Of a stretch of DNA of 64,000 nt, positions 22,951 to 37,798 are shown in pieces. The stretch is from positions 56,554,053 to 56,618,052 of the forward strand of contig NC_084702.1 in the NCBI RefSeq assembly GCF_028389875.1. The letters run 5' to 3'. Source of the DNA: Rhea pennata (lineage: Eukaryota > Chordata > Aves > Rheiformes > Rheidae). Position 1 is the stretch's first letter, and every line of letters starts with the position of its first letter. A program made the position numbers and the translations under genes. A model generated the notes under the pieces. That model ran no database searches, had not been told where the DNA came from, and saw only the letters and a list, made by a program, of their open reading frames with translations.

Positions 22951-25210
22951 ACTAGGGAAGAACTTGTTCAGTGTAGAAGGTAAGCCACTCTGCAACCTAA
23001 CAAAGTCTCTCAAGTGCCAGCATCGGTGTTGGAAATGCAGATGTAGTAGGAACCAGATCCAAGTTAACTGTCAGTTCCGCACATTTCCTTGATTCATCTG
23101 CCTTCAAAGAAAGCTGATGCACAGTACTTTGTAATGACCTCTTCGCGTTATCTTCAGTGATTGAACAGAGGAACTAACCGATGCTCGTCTCTCTGGTCAC
23201 TTGCCTACTGGCAAACACTAGTTACATAAGTTCTCTATCTTGCCATTCTGCTTATTGTAACAATAATGAATAGTATGACTGAGACTAAGACATTTTTACT
23301 GCTCTAGCTGCACTGTAACTTCTTAAAATGCTCCAAGCATTTCCAGTGGCCACTGCACTAATCAAACTGAACACACCGCAGGCTTAAAACATATTGGTGG
23401 GAAGCCTTGTACTCCGTTTTGAGACTAATTACAAGATCTTAATCTTCAGGTTTGAATTTAACAATTTACAAGCATTAAATCAACTGTATTAAAAATATAA
23501 ACACTGAAAGATAGAGATCTTTGAACTTCTGGGGAGAAAACATTGTTCGAGGGGCTGGACACAAAAACTGGAGCTACTGCTCATGCTTTTCCTTCTTTGG
23601 CTCTTTCCACAAGAGAGTATTCAGCCTTGTGCTCCCCAGCCAGATCAAAAGCCTGACCACTTTCTTTTTAAAAAATAGTTCCTGTCATAACTGGTCACTC
23701 CAGTCATGTGCATAATGAAATGTGATCCATTTACCCCCCCCTCCAAATAGTTCATCACTATTTTTATCGTGCCATAGATCAGAATTTAGGAAAGCAAGTT
23801 TTTTCTGAATGATCTGAACGTTTTTTTTTGGTTTGGGAGGACTTTTTTGTTTTTTTTGGTTTTTTTTGTAAAGCACTTTGAGATGATTGTGTTTTAGTAT
23901 AAATGCAATGAAATACCCTTTTAAAGCCCTTTAACAGCAATTAACAGTTGCAATGTGTACTGCTTAATCCCTAAGACTCAGTTCCACAGAGGCGAGCCCC
24001 AGTAGCTGATCAAGTGTGACATTTTCGTCCCATGAAAGTTAGTGGCAAAATTCCCATTAGCCAGTTCTCAACTCATACTTTCAACAAGGTTATGATGAAT
24101 TGAGAGCCTTTGGATTTCGTGAAACCCAGATAATGGCAATTATTCACTAACTTCAGTTGGAACCTTGCTTTTGTTACGGTGAAAATAGAGAAATAATAAA
24201 TCTTTCAGAAGAATAACATTAGCTACAAAAGATTAATTGCTCATTTAAATCTGGGAATGAACAAATGTAAATAAAAAAGGACTGCCTTTTATACAGAGTT
24301 TAGATCTATTTGACTGCTGAAAATCATCAGAAAAGGCAGATAACAGGCTCACTGGGTGAGCTAGGAGAGCATGAGTCCTTTCCTGTGGCACCGTCCAGGG
24401 GGCACAGATCCTGGGTCCTGTGATAGGGACGAGACTGCATCCCGTATCACCTGACATGTTTTACCCTAGCAGCAATACTTACATATGGGTGGAGAACAAA
24501 AAGTGGAAAACAGAAAGTTGTATCCCAAAACATGTTTCCCAACTGCCTTCTGTGCCCTGTGAGCCCTTCTGCCAACAGCGCGGTGCCGGGGTTGGACCGC
24601 TGCTGCCATCACTCCCGCCACCTTCCTCACTTCTCTGTGGCCTGCGTTCTTCCTTATAGTGACCTGAATGTGTATTTTGATAGCACCTAGAAAATTCAGA
24701 CAAAGCAGCTACTGAATAAAGCCTTGTGCAGTCCTTGCCCTTAAGAGCTGATAATTGCAAATCCGAGAGTTTTTATTACGGGGATTATAGCAGTGCTCTC
24801 TCTTACAGTTCCAGTGCTAGCCTCAGTTACATGAGAACCCACTTCTGTTAAAAAGGAGTTTTTGTTTTGTTTTTTGTTTGTTACGTCACATCCTGCCTCG
24901 TTGCTATTAATAAATAGGATGAGGGACACCAGTGTGCCAATGAAAACTTAAGCACTTGGAACAAAGTGGAATAGTTTCACTAGGAGGAAACAAAAATGTC
25001 CCCGTTGTTTGCTTTGGTATCAGGCTCTTACAGAGTGGAGCCAGCAGACCGCTTCATCCCCAGGCTCTGCTTGTACGGCTTGTCCTGACCACTGCTGTTC
25101 CGCACCGATATACATGTAACCTCCGGTAAGGCCCGAGGAAGCTCTTCTTCCCCGGAGTCACAAGCGCACATGGCCACGGGGCTGCATCCTGCTCTGCCCT
25201 GCTCCATGCT

Positions 25211-25240
25211 GGTCCCACCTCCCAGGTCCCACCTCCCGGG
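25211..25240 (+). repeat. 15-bp tandem duplication in a GC-rich stretch
   Basis: Two copies of GGTCCCACCTCCCAG/GGTCCCACCTCCCGG with one substitution. Small local duplication. Confidence 0.75.
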
Positions 25241-27513
25241 TGGACTGGGCCGAGTGGGCCTGGCCGGGAGCAGGCCCTGCTCCCTTCGACGGGCCACCCG
25301 GCTGACAGGGAGAAACGCTCCTCTCCTGGCTGGAAACTGGGAGCCAGATACCGTAGCTCTGTGGAAGAGGTCTTCACCCGGATCCACCTAATTGCTTTTC
25401 ATAACTACTTCAAAACTTCGTACAATACTTCGTTGTAGTTGCCTGTGACCTGTACCAAATACTTAATTCAGTTTTAAAAATGTAATATGTCTCTATAAGC
25501 AAAGGTAATTTAATCATATTCCAATCATTTTTGTGGGTAGCCCATGATAAACATGCTGTAAAAAACAATGATCTTTTACAAGGTCAGGAATGGTAATACA
25601 GTAATGACTCCATCCTGCAAAAACCAGATCAACCAGCTTTGCTGCCAAGGCATAAACAAACCTAAACACAGTGCGGAGAAAAAACCTCTAAGATTTTCTT
25701 TGGTTCAAAGCCCTAGTGTCACAGTAGGCAAAAACAGGTAGACAGAGCACCGAGCTTCTGTTTGCAAAAAATAACTTGACTCAGTTGCTCCCTGAGCAAT
25801 GAGGATAGTGTTGAAACTGTCATCACCAAGTGATATATTGAATTAAATAAGGAGAATTAACCTTTGCAATCCTGGGAATCCAGCTTTCACTAATCAAATA
25901 GTTGTGGAACATTTAGATTTTCTTAATTTTTACCCCCACACTCCTAATTAATTTGCCATCAAACCTAGCAATGATAGCTAATACACTGACAACACGCAGA
26001 ACAACAACCACGCAGAAATTTTACACAATTAAAATGCAAGAGCACCTGCTCTTGCATTGCAGCTCTTCATACTGTTTAGCAAAAAGACATTCATCAGCTT
26101 CTGGAAGGTTGTACAGATGTAAGACTACGTTGTTTAAATGTGCAATTATTAACTACAGTGTAAAAGGCAGGGGCGCAAACTAAAAGCCAGCGCACAAGGC
26201 AGGGTGAGCTACATGTCACATTCTGCATACCAAAGTTTTTGCTTACATAGTCTTGGGCTGTGCAGTGCTACCACAGTTTGAGGGGAAAGCACAGTGACCG
26301 ACACTGGAACGCTCCTCTAGATCCCGATCACTAAGTGTGAGTGACCACCTAAATGCCTGCCTTTTCTCGTTTAGCAATGCCCACTTGATCACTATATGTG
26401 ACATGTTTTAATGCAAGGTGAGTGAGGGCAACTGATTGAAGCTAATGACAAGCCAGAAGCCAGCTGTGAATGTGAGCAGCTGGCAGCGCTGTACCTGCGT
26501 GCAGAGCAAGGTGAGTTTGCAGGCTCTGAGCAGGCAGCTCAGGAGTTACTCAGAGGCAGTCTCAGAGGACTGGGGGTGGGAGGGGTTGTGAGGTCCTGCT
26601 GCTCAGGGAGAAAGCTCTTGCTGTCCCCAAAGCAGCATTATCTGGCCACCATGAGGCTGAAAATCCCATGGGACTAGTGCAGTCCAGCAGCTCCTCTCTC
26701 ACAAACGCCCCAGGATGAGCACAGCAGTCAAAAGAAAATATTTCACCTCTCGTGAAGGAATTAACTGCTTGTCCTTGCAGCGGTGCTAATTTAGCAATTC
26801 AAATCCTGCTTCCACCTTGGGCATCCCCCAAGACACAGGTGGAAGGAGGGAACCAGGAAAGGTTTCCTCTTTTGGGACTATGTAGCAGTACTCCATTTGC
26901 AGTAGGATCCTGCGTTTCTGTGCTGCATTCACATCGGGGTATGGCTGCTGGATACAGCGTGATGTGGAAGCACTTTCCTCTGCCACCGCCAAAGGAGGCC
27001 CAGGCAGTAGCAGGGGACACTGTGGCATCAGGAGGTCACACGCAGTGAAGTCCTTACCTTGCTCTGCATACGGCTGAAAGAAGAATCTGTTTTTTTTCCT
27101 TCCTATCCTTTACTTTTCTTTCACAACATGCCAACAGTGAATATGGGTGCTGTGCTTGTGCAGCAAAGAGCTTCTGCAAATGTCAATGGATTTGTTCACT
27201 TTAGTAAGTACTTTCTAAATGCACATGAACTAAGCATTTTCAGATGTAGTAAATAAATACTTGTAGGAGATTATTACATATCTGGAGTTCAAAGTTTGAC
27301 AAGTTTTAACTAAACAAAAGAAGTAATTTTCTAAACCTGAATAATAATAGCTGTGGTTTTCATTAAACTTAATAAACAATTCAATCACAAATTAAATAAT
27401 TCTATCACAGACAGTCATTTTACAGAACTGCAACTCTCTCCCAAGAAAGTAATGACAGAATAAGCAAATTATTTTTGGTTATAATTAGTTTATTTTTTGG
27501 TTTGGGTTTTTTT

Positions 27514-27536
27514 TTGTTTGTTTGTTTGTTTGTTTA
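27514..27536 (+). repeat. (GTTT)n microsatellite
   Basis: Five to six GTTT units following a T-run, in an A+T-rich stretch. Simple repeat. Confidence 0.85.
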
Positions 27537-30406
27537 GTTGGTTGGGGTTTTTTTGAATGTAGTGATCCTCAGGTTTTGGTCAAATGACTGCACTGGATCT
27601 AATGAAGAGTTTGTGTGGTTTTTTTTTTGTGTGTGTGACCCTGCAGACAGTGAAAGGTTAGCTGAGCTGAGCAACTGGGAGGAGACTGGTTCCTGCAAGG
27701 CTGAATGAGCAATGTGAGCACAGATGGGACCGTGGTGGCGGCAGCGGCATGACTCAGCCCGGTGGGTTGCATCTCCTCCTCACTTCCTTTCTCAGCAAGG
27801 GTCATTTCCAAATAGTGTTCTGGAGTCCTGGCCAGCCAGCATACTTGTTCCATTAAACTCACCTCTTTGTGGACCCCGGGCTTCGCTTCTAGGCAGACCA
27901 CATCCCTGCAGATAAAACACTACATAAATAGTTCCTAGCACTGGGCTTTTTAACCAGTAACCCTAAGCAGGATGAAAGCACTCAATGACAGTGATGGCAG
28001 GAAGTCCCCAAAAGCAATTTGCAAACCACTTGAACTACAGTGAAACAGAGTTTATTAAAATTAGAGGGAGTCACACTGAAATTATGCAAAAGCTATATAT
28101 GCTCTGATGCAGACAGCCAGATACATCCCTTTCATATTATAGAGGAGTGAAATGCCCAGTGTCTACAGCATATATTTGTGTGCCTGTTGCTTAAGCTCCT
28201 TCGTATTAATTTAGCAGCATGAAATTGCAACAGGCAAGGTAGCAGTCTCTGCCAAACCTGGCAATCCCATAATAATAATTCCTTTCTTCTACTTACTATG
28301 CTGCATCTTGGACTCTAATGTCATTTACTATTTAATTGTTGTAAGCCAGGACTGCAGCCAGAAAAAAACACCATGACCTCTCCGGGTCTTTGGACATTTG
28401 TGCGTGTCTCTAAAACACTCCTTCTTTTTACATTGTCACAGCCATGTAATGAACCAGATTGGAGAGCTGATCCTGTTAAAATTTACCTTTCTTTGGATTA
28501 GTTTCCTGCTATTCCTACACAGCTGTACCATCCTGAGCCAGTACACAGGAGCAGGTAGTTCACAGCAGAGTGGGATGCTGCTGGTTTATATTATATTCAT
28601 GTATACATGCTGAGAAAAGGAAAGGCTGTGACCCTAGAAGAATCTGTTTTTTTTTTTTCCATTACTCCTAGCAGATGGCTATTCCAGTATTTCATTGTCA
28701 TGATGACTAGAAACATTTCAATTTCCATCTCATGCTTTTCATGCCTTATTTAGCTCACTGATAAATTAAGAACATATGGATATAACATGATAAGACCCCA
28801 GAACACATCACAGAACTGACAGATTGGTTAAACAGTCAGGTCAAATGCTTGAAATAGGATTCATAGTCAGAAGTTAATAAATGAATGACTTTGCCAAAAG
28901 GAAGGCATCTATGATTAATCAGGAAATGTGGTCAAAATGCACTATATTTCATGTATATAATTCAGATTAGCAGCGTATCATCATAATATAAATTTCTAAA
29001 GAATATAGAATTAAAAGAAGAAGATACTGGTATTGCACAAGGCTTGGATTTAGCTCACTTTTCCATTTAAGTGGCAACCAATTATATTTCTTCATCTCTT
29101 AAAGTAGTTATGCCTCTCAATAGTCATTACAAAAATCAAAGAAGAGTAAGAGACTTGTCCTAAAAAATAGGGCTTTGATTAAGAAATCACAAATTCAAAA
29201 CACTCCTTAGTGTGAGAGGATTTTTAGATCTAGGTATATAATTGATATTCTAGATTCCAGTTTTGTTCTCAAGCCCTTCTTTACTTAAAATACTGGATTA
29301 GTTCAAGCAATTTTGACATCGTTCTGAATGAGCATCCACACGTCCATCTGTTAAACTGAACTAAAAGCTTGGCATAGAAACTTTCTGCAGAGCTCTTAGA
29401 ATTCACATCATGGTTTACTTTTTGCAAATATCAGTTGTAATTTAAAAATAAACTGATTAGATGATAGACCCAAGCATTAGCAGGTATTAATGGCAGAGAC
29501 AGGATCTCATTGTCATCATTAAATGTCTTCTTGGGTCCAGACTTTTGGCATCCTCTCACTACTGAAAATGACACTACTGCTTGGGCAAACTCTAAGTTCT
29601 TCAGGAGCCATAAACCCCTCTCGGACTGTGTTCATCCTGAGAGTTTTCCCAGGCCTTATCTACCTCAAGGTGTTTAGATAATGTCAGTAAAACTGACCTA
29701 ATTGAAACCAACACCTGCTGTAATGACCTGAGGCAGGGCACGATGTACTGGCCAAATCAAAGCCCAGATACTAAACTGCAGTTTAGCACGCGTGAAAGCT
29801 CCTGCCTCCACTAACTGCAGTGAGGTTAGAGGATGTCTACAGCTCTAGCTTGGAGGAGATTACATGAGACTCTCTTTGGCTGACCTGCCATGGCTGCTGG
29901 TAGAGTTTGGAGACACTTCAGCCCCTATACTGCCATCAGGACATTTTGTTTTTTCCCTGCTCTCTTTCACCGAGAGCATTTGGCAAATGCTCTGCTGCCT
30001 CCTTTGCAACAGGTTGGAGCCCGTGGGGAGTTGGATGGCTAGTCATCAACACTGCTCTTTGTCTGGATAAGTTACTGATCTACTAGCTCTTAGAACAGCC
30101 AAAAAAATGCCATGAGCAGCACAAGGGAAATGAAGCTGGGAGTGGCAGTCCTCCTTTTGATTGCTGCTCTGGGAACCTTTAGACTTCCTGAGCCATCAGC
30201 TGAAAATCCCATCCTGCTTGTTCATCTGAAAGCTCATCTCAGTGATTGGTCTCTTTTCTTTCCTGAGTGCTTTCTTTCACACAACTCCTCTTTCCATCCA
30301 TCTCTAGATCTCCACATCTACTGCAGATTCTGGATTTACTAAAACATTTCGCAGTACACTGTAATTCTTGTAAGGTCTCAACAGATGAAGGGATGATGAG
30401 GAAATT

Positions 30407-30429
30407 AAAAAAAAAAAAAAAAAAAAAAA
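30407..30429 (+). repeat. A23 homopolymer
   Basis: Uninterrupted A run. No retroposed gene body is recognisable upstream of it. Confidence 0.85.
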
Positions 30430-33400
30430 GCAGGGGGTGTTTCCAGAACATCGCTCATAAAGTATTGCTTTTTCCCTTGATTTGTGGCTTCTCTTTCCAT
30501 AGGCTTCCTGTAGTTGAGATAAGTGAGAAGCTGCAAATAAAACCCCAAACAAAACCAAAAACAACTCCCACCTCTTTTGAAGGCATTTTGGGGACTGTGG
30601 ATGGAAGTGCAATAACTGTGTGTTAAAAATCACAGAAAAGAACCACTGGAAATATATGCATGCTTCTACTAAATTGGAAAACATGAAGGGCAGATGCATT
30701 AGGTGGGCAATGCCACTCTGCAAGCTAGCAGCAGGAGAAACAACACGAATGGAGTGAAGGCAGTAGGAAGGCAGCAGTCTGGCTAGCAACTGCATCAGCT
30801 TGTCTGTAGGTTATTTCTGCTGTGGGTTATTGCTACTACAGATGGCTACTAATCTGAGACATATGCCCATGAGGCAGAGACAGCATAAGTTCAAAAAGGT
30901 CATGAGAAAACCAGAAAAGCATGCCATACTCCAGTTTGCTTGTATGGTGCCTCCCAATGTCTGTTAGGTAAACACAGACAGTATGACCAATCCTTAGAGA
31001 CTGCTTATAATCTCTGTGCTTAATTTAAGAATCATTTATGCATTTACTTTTACTGCCTAGAAAGAGAGGGAAGAGGATACAGTATCCCTTAAATGCCCTA
31101 AAAATCACTTCCTTATTTAGGTGTGTTTTAAATGCAAAAGAAGTAGAATAAACACACTAACAAAAACAAAAAATCAAAAATAAACAAAAAAGCCAATATC
31201 CTCCATAGCCCTCTGGAAAAACTACACACAACTATGATGGCACCTTGTTTTGTACACAGGAGTAGTATTTTAAAGAGCTCTTCGCAGAAGCCTGCTGGAA
31301 TACCTGGCAGCACTGACTGCACACAGTTCCCTGCCCAGCTGCTTGAGGGGCTCCTCGTGCCACACGCTCCAGCCTCTGGCTGTGATTTAGTCAGCTCCCA
31401 AGTCTCTGAGCCTGCGTCTTAATGCTGCTCTTCAAAGGCGACAAGGTTGATGGTTCAGCGTCACTCTCTCCATAGACTCACTAAACACAGTGCGCACAAA
31501 AATTTGTGGTTTAAGACTGGTATTTTCCCTGCTTATTGTCCAGCTCTTTAAAATGGGTGCAAGTCCCGTAGGGCTTCCCAGAGGTCTGTTACTGCCCTAA
31601 AACCTGCCTGGTGTTTTTCTCCCTGGGAAAAGCTGCATACAACCCCCTGCCATGCGCTTCTGCTCCTTCATTTGGTCAGAGAAGCGCTGGCCCAGCTGTG
31701 TGGTGGGTAAGCAAGAATGCAGATGGGCTCGAAAAGCTCCTCTCCCTGGAGCAGAAATTATCAGGGATCTCAGCAGGAGACCTTGCTGTCGCCTGAGTCA
31801 TGGTTGCTCAGAAATGATGAGCATGACGTCAAGATCTGAACTCTTCCCGAGCTAGAATCAGATAAGACGAGTCCTGGACATTCAACAGCATTTGCTTTTG
31901 AACAGAGGAACACAAGTGTAAAACATTTCAGCCTGCCCAGTGAACACGGAATACGTGCTACAGCTGTGGACATACTTTAAGGATGTTATCATGTCTGTCT
32001 GTGGTCTTCTTCAGACCAAGCAAAATTAATTCCCCCAAGCATTCTTCAGACCTTGCTCACATCTTCTCTGGACTTTGTCCAGTTTTGTTTTATGAAGATA
32101 CAGACCAAGTAAAAAATATACCCCAAGTAAGACTTTACTGGTGATGAATGAATGATTCCTTCACACACATTACAGACGAATACCTTCTTTGCTACAGCAC
32201 AATCCAGTGCTGTATCAATCCAGACAATCCAGACTATCATTGAGTTTGTAATTCATTGTAATGATTCAGTTTATTTTAACCAGAATTGTTGTGTTATGAA
32301 TTCCACCCTTCCATATTCCTACCAGCTCAGGTGTAGAGACGTTATACAAGAGCTGGCGTAGACTCATGCTGAAAATATCTTTCAGCTCCTTTCAAAACAG
32401 GGTTTTATAAACCAGTACTTTTAGCTTAACTGAAACGGAAGAAGAAAAGTTCTCTCCTGTTTGGTCAATGTATCCTGACATTCCTTCAATTAATTTCCAG
32501 GAAGTAAATCTGTTTATCCATTTTCACTGCTGTGTTCAACATTTCACAGCACTCATCAGCCATTGCAACCTTTTTCTGTTATCAGAAAGGTTTTTGCTGT
32601 AAAACTGAAGTTGAATTTCCCCTTGGAACTAGTCTCAGTATACTGCTAAAAGGAATACAGACAGTAGAAATGATCCAAGAAATATTATAGGCCAATATCA
32701 CTTTCAATGGTTATATAATAAACATCCTACAGCTAATTGGGTGTTTGGATAGTACCATAGTATCACTACAAACATAGTTAGCTTTGTGGTAAGCCATGAA
32801 TAAACTTCCTACGTGAGATGGACCAACAGAATTCTGAAAAAATCTGAAAGAAGTGGAAAATCCTTATCCAGCTCCTCATAATTAACACTTTGTTTTTAGT
32901 AATTTTCCACCACAGTCCTCCCCAGTATATTCTCACTACAAACAGTTTCTGTGTCCAAGAATACAATTATAATATTCTTGCTCTCATTGTCATAACGCTG
33001 ATCCTATTTTAAATTCCAGGTGTTGATGTAAGCTCAAATTTATTATTACCTGCTTTCAGCTGATTTGCTCAAGAGACTAGCTGGCTATTACAAAGGACTA
33101 CAGTAACACCCACACTACCAAACATGCCAACACAATAACAATGTTTCTTTTTGTTGAGCTATTACATATTTTTTTCCTAAGCTTAATAATGATCCATTGT
33201 TTCATTTATAAGATAATGTTATAATTGAATCTGTTTCGTAGTGCATATGCACAAGTAGGTTGAATTAAAACGGTGCAGGAAGCCTAACTTCTAGCATTTC
33301 ATAATTTTCATCTGTTTGATTCTGGCACTCTTACATTTGTAGGCACATCTGCACACAGATGTAACACACTAAGCAACCATCAGCTCAAGTGGAAGAGCAG

Positions 33401-36400
33401 TGCTTTGCATTCTGCATAGCTGGAGCGGTTGTGTTTCATTTGCATGTGCCTTCTTTCTGCAAGGCCACGGTGAGCAGAAGCCACAGCTCTGCTTTCATGT
33501 CAGTGTGGAGTCAGGTTTGGTCCCTCTACGTTTGTATTCCCCAGGCACCAGGCATACTTAACATTTTGTTCTAGACCTTTGCCACTTCTCTTTGTCCTGC
33601 CTCTAGCCCAAGTCCTTGATCTTCTTGCTTTCCGGGAAAAGTGAAAATGCGAGAAGTTTTAAAGGACAGATATCAGGAATGAACATAGGAAACTGCTGGC
33701 AGAAGACCAGAAAAATCAGGCTACCATACAATAACCATTAAATGACCACCTGATCAACCCATACTACCTATTCCTTCTTCCAACACAGTGACCCCAAAAT
33801 GCCATTAATTAGTATACTCTCCCACACTGTCACCCACAGTAGTAATAATACAATAGACATCAACACGACATGCTCATAAAACACCTACTTTCATTATGGC
33901 CAGTATTTCCAAAGACTACATAACACCTGGGGGAGATGGGGTAAGATAGGGAATGGGAGCAACAGCCTAAATAGAGAGAGTGAAATAAAATGGATCTTTG
34001 CTACCAGGGAAAAAGCATATTATAAAAATGGCTGCTCTTTTTTTTTTTTCTTGTTTCTTAGGAACCTTGCTGGAGGCACACAGTATGTCAAGGACATCAG
34101 GGCAACTGTCACTTAGTATGTAGGAGGTCTGAGAGCAAGGCTGGCAAGAATAGCTAGAAATGCTCAGAGATCTGTTCAAATGCTCTGGAAAAAAAAGAGA
34201 GGGACCACTTAAGATGACACAGGAGTTTTTATAAATGAAGGACAAGGAGAAAAGATAGGGGACTTCACTGCATTGAAATGAGTTAATGAAAAGTTTTGTT
34301 ATGTCCAGAGACCTGGTTTTCCACTAAGAAAGCAAAGACGTTTTGTAATTCATGGGGCTGCAGAGCTGCGTGGGGAACCGCAGAGGGATCCTGGGGCTAT
34401 GAGGAGCGAGAGATCCCTGGTACCTGCCTTGTTTCCCAGATGCCAGGTGGCACCTGAGGATAAGCTAAGGCAACAACAGATGACACACGGGCTTGTTCAG
34501 GATCAGAAACTAATTCTTGTTGTTTTAATCAAACCAAACTTCCTCCTCCCTCCTTGAACCCTTTCCACTAACTGCACGGTTTGAAGGGTATTTAAGTAGT
34601 TGTGCCATCATGACAAGAAAGGTTGGTTTTTAAAATGAGATTTTTATTTCCTCTCCTTTGCAAAGACAAGGTCTTCTCGCACAGGGTAGTCTTAACAAAA
34701 CCCACACTCATATTTCTGCAAGGCACATGGCACAAACAGCCATTCTCTTACCTTCTTTCCCAGCAGACATGTTACAGAGTCAAAATAAGCCACACACAGA
34801 AAACACATTTGCCATCTGAATTCAGAAATCCACAGGATGACACAAAGCACAGAAGGTAAGCTCTTTCTAGTGAAAAGGCTCCCACCCATTTATTTTAAGT
34901 GCAAACAACTGCTCTAGTACTGACAGGCACCTTGCAATGAAACCACGTGCACTTCTTAGTTAATGAAGGTGTACCAAGCGTGTCTGACAAAGCCACATAT
35001 CTTCATGATTATTCACGCTCTTTATGCTGATAAAAAACAATAAAGACCTAAGGGGTATGCCCCGCGAGCCCTGCATAACAAGACGTCCCCTTTGCAGCTC
35101 CCAAACTGTACTGTGTTAATACCACCACACCCACAAGCTACTCAAAGTGCAAGGGAAAGCGTATATTCAACTATGACCTTTGCTCCAAGGTGCACGAGAC
35201 TTTCCTGATAACATGTCCCAGGCAACCACTGCTACAGCAGGGAATTACGAGCCGCTGCTCACTTACCTTTCTGTCAGTTTGGGTTATGCTCTAATAATCA
35301 ATACCACTACGGCACAAATGACATATGCGGGTTCAAATCTCTCTTTCTGTGCAAGCCACAGAAAGTGGCAAGCGGACGCTTCCTGTCAAGCTGTTGCTTC
35401 CAGACTTGCTAATCCTCAGCACAGAAGAAAAAGTTTGTAATGGAGGACTGAGATTTAATAAGCATCTATAGTCACCCGCTTAATTCTTCCTGTGGTAGTT
35501 ATATTTACTGTAACCGTATTTCAATTATAAACAAGTGTGAATTAGAACCTAACAGTCTATGCTTATTTAGGAATTCTTAAACGTTACTTCTTTCCAAACT
35601 GATAAAACGGTACACTAGAATGGCAAATAGGTTTGACAAACGAGTTGTCCTTGACAAAGGTACCTGCGAATAATGAAGGCTTGATTCTACCTTGTACAAA
35701 GTCCCAGTGATCTGAGTAGGGGTAAGACCACGTCTAGTTTTTATCAAACGTTTTTAAGTCATGAGGCCACACTAATGTGCAGGCTTCGTAAGGGGAACCT
35801 TCCTCACAAATGCTATGCCTGCTGAAGAGGTCAGCCTGGAACACTAATATCTTGCTAAAGGTAAATAAACAAATCAAAAATAGCTATTCAGAAAAATTGA
35901 TACACATTAACTAGCTGGCAACCTTTTCATGGTTGTTAGCAAGGCTCAGATGGAGCACTAGCTGTTACCACTTGCAAGCGCTGAAGACAGGGCAGGCTGA
36001 TAAAATTGTCCAGTATTAAAGCTGCCTAAGCCTCCCTCTTGCAAAAGCCTATTTTAATTGCTTTTTAATTGCATAGGAAGTTCTGAAGGGAGATGATCTT
36101 TATGTGGATTATGTATTTCTGACAGCCTTATGAAAATCTAGCCAAGTTATAAACCCCTGCTAACTCAGTTTCCGTAGTTACTGGAGGCTACGTCAAAGGC
36201 TGCCTTGCGTGAAGATGGGTGCGCAGCGCTGCCTGCTCCTGCACCCAGCTGTGGGACTTCTTCAGCTGCAGCTGGACCTGCTTTGAGGCAGGCCAGGGCA
36301 GATTTTGTTTGGTGGCAGCAAGGGGTCCCTTTCCTTTATGTTCCCCCTCCCCTTGCTGAATCCAGGCAAAACAGGGAAGGAGCTGCCTGCTTTAAATGCA

Positions 36401-37454
36401 AATAGAACAAAAAGCCAGATTGGATGGAATAAATCAGGAGAAAATAAGCAATGAAAACAAGGACTGGGCAGTGGCAGATGGCAGGAGAGCACTGGTTAGG
36501 GTAGGACCAGGTGGCAAGAATACTTTTCAGACTGAAGGTCTGAGAGGGAAAACACCGCAGAAACCAGTAGCCAGCATATCTGTACGTGTCTGTCTGAACT
36601 GGAGATTAGATAAAGAAACAGATGGAAAGACTAGGTCTCATCGGGCAAGATGAGGAGCAGGAAACTGAGTGTGCGTGGAGTGGCTGGTAACAGTAAAGCA
36701 AACAGAGCAGCACTGCCAGCGAGCAGGACAGAAAGGGGCAGGGATGGAGGCGGCAGGGACGGTGGGGCGCCTTGCTGGTGTCTTCACTGGCAGGAGGCAG
36801 GACGAGCGTGTGTCCCTACCGCGTGAGCGGTGGTTTCTCGGCCTCCAGACCTGCTGCCTGGGTCGCTACCCGAAACGCTCAGCTTCAGCTTGTGATAAAC
36901 TTGCTCTTTTTTTTTCCTTCTTTCCCCCCCTTTTTACAGGAAGGAACATTTTTCACATAACCACAGACCGTGTATGTGTCTAGAGGTGTGAAATAGGGTT
37001 GAATGTGGAATTCGATAACTTGTGTGCTTGATTTTGCAAACCTAAAACCCTTTTTAAAATTCCTATTTGTGCGTGCAAATTGAACACACTGCTGGTATTG
37101 GATTGTGCTGAATTTTATTATTCCTGGAATCAGTACTTGAAAAATTAAAGGATACAAGGAAGTTGGTGCACACTGAGTTTAGGAAAGGCTGACAAGTGAA
37201 AATACCCATTTCTTATGTTCTGTCCCCAACACAGTACCATAAATGCATTGAGGGTTAAGCAACTGTTAAACATTTTCCTGCCTGTCTTACGTAAGAACAT
37301 CACAAAGGGTAAAAACACTAGGCAAACACAAGGTAACACACCGAGCCAGCAGCAACATGTCTGTCCGACGAGATATCCCTCTGGCCCTTTTCCACGCTAG
37401 CTTGTGTACACTAGAACTAGTCCGCAAAATTCAAATATAAGTTTTATGTAAACG

Positions 37455-37601
37455 ATGGCAGCCTCCGACTACACGACCACTCAAACGATGGCTTCGCGGG
37501 CTTTACTTGACGCCACTCTGATAACATTTGTTCTACTGGGTACACTTACAGCTTTAAGAGTCAAGATAATAAATCGCATTTATGGAACGCAACGGAGGTG
37601 A
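37455..37601 (+). CDS. Possible 48-residue micro-ORF with a hydrophobic segment
   Basis: An ATG-to-TGA frame of 48 codons at the shore of the F2RL1 CpG island, about 0.6 kb upstream of F2RL1 exon 1. The predicted peptide starts MAASDYTTTQTMASRALL and has a hydrophobic stretch (about residues 16-35, including LITFVLLGTLTAL) followed by a basic end (RIYGTQRR). It resembles no family I know. Frames of this length are common by chance and the Kozak context is ordinary (AAACG before ATGG). It could belong to a divergent or upstream transcript from the F2RL1 promoter, but nothing in the sequence proves transcription. Confidence 0.12.
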   Translation: MAASDYTTTQTMASRALLDATLITFVLLGTLTALRVKIINRIYGTQRR

Positions 37602-37798
37602 TTTTTTAACGTGATTTTGCAGCTCTAGTGCTCCGGCGTTGCTCAGGTCACGCCGAAAACGCGGCCCTGCTGTAAACATTACTTCGCACTGCATTTCTTC
37701 CGTGCAGCGGACGAACCGGAGGACTGTGGTCCAAAACCGTGACTTGCCTCTCGGCTCTGCGGAAGATTCTGGGGGGACACGGCCTGCTCGGGCCAACA

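Larger units (their letters stand above)
22951..37454. other. Intergenic DNA between F2R and F2RL1
   Basis: Over 14 kb without a recognisable gene. I looked for other PAR genes and for the S100Z, CRHBP and IQGAP2 exons that are neighbours in human, and saw none. A frame at 30130 begins with a signal-peptide-like sequence but has no known continuation (see findings). A GC-richer stretch lies at about 25.06-25.39 kb. Homopolymer and tetranucleotide repeats are listed separately. Confidence 0.6.
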
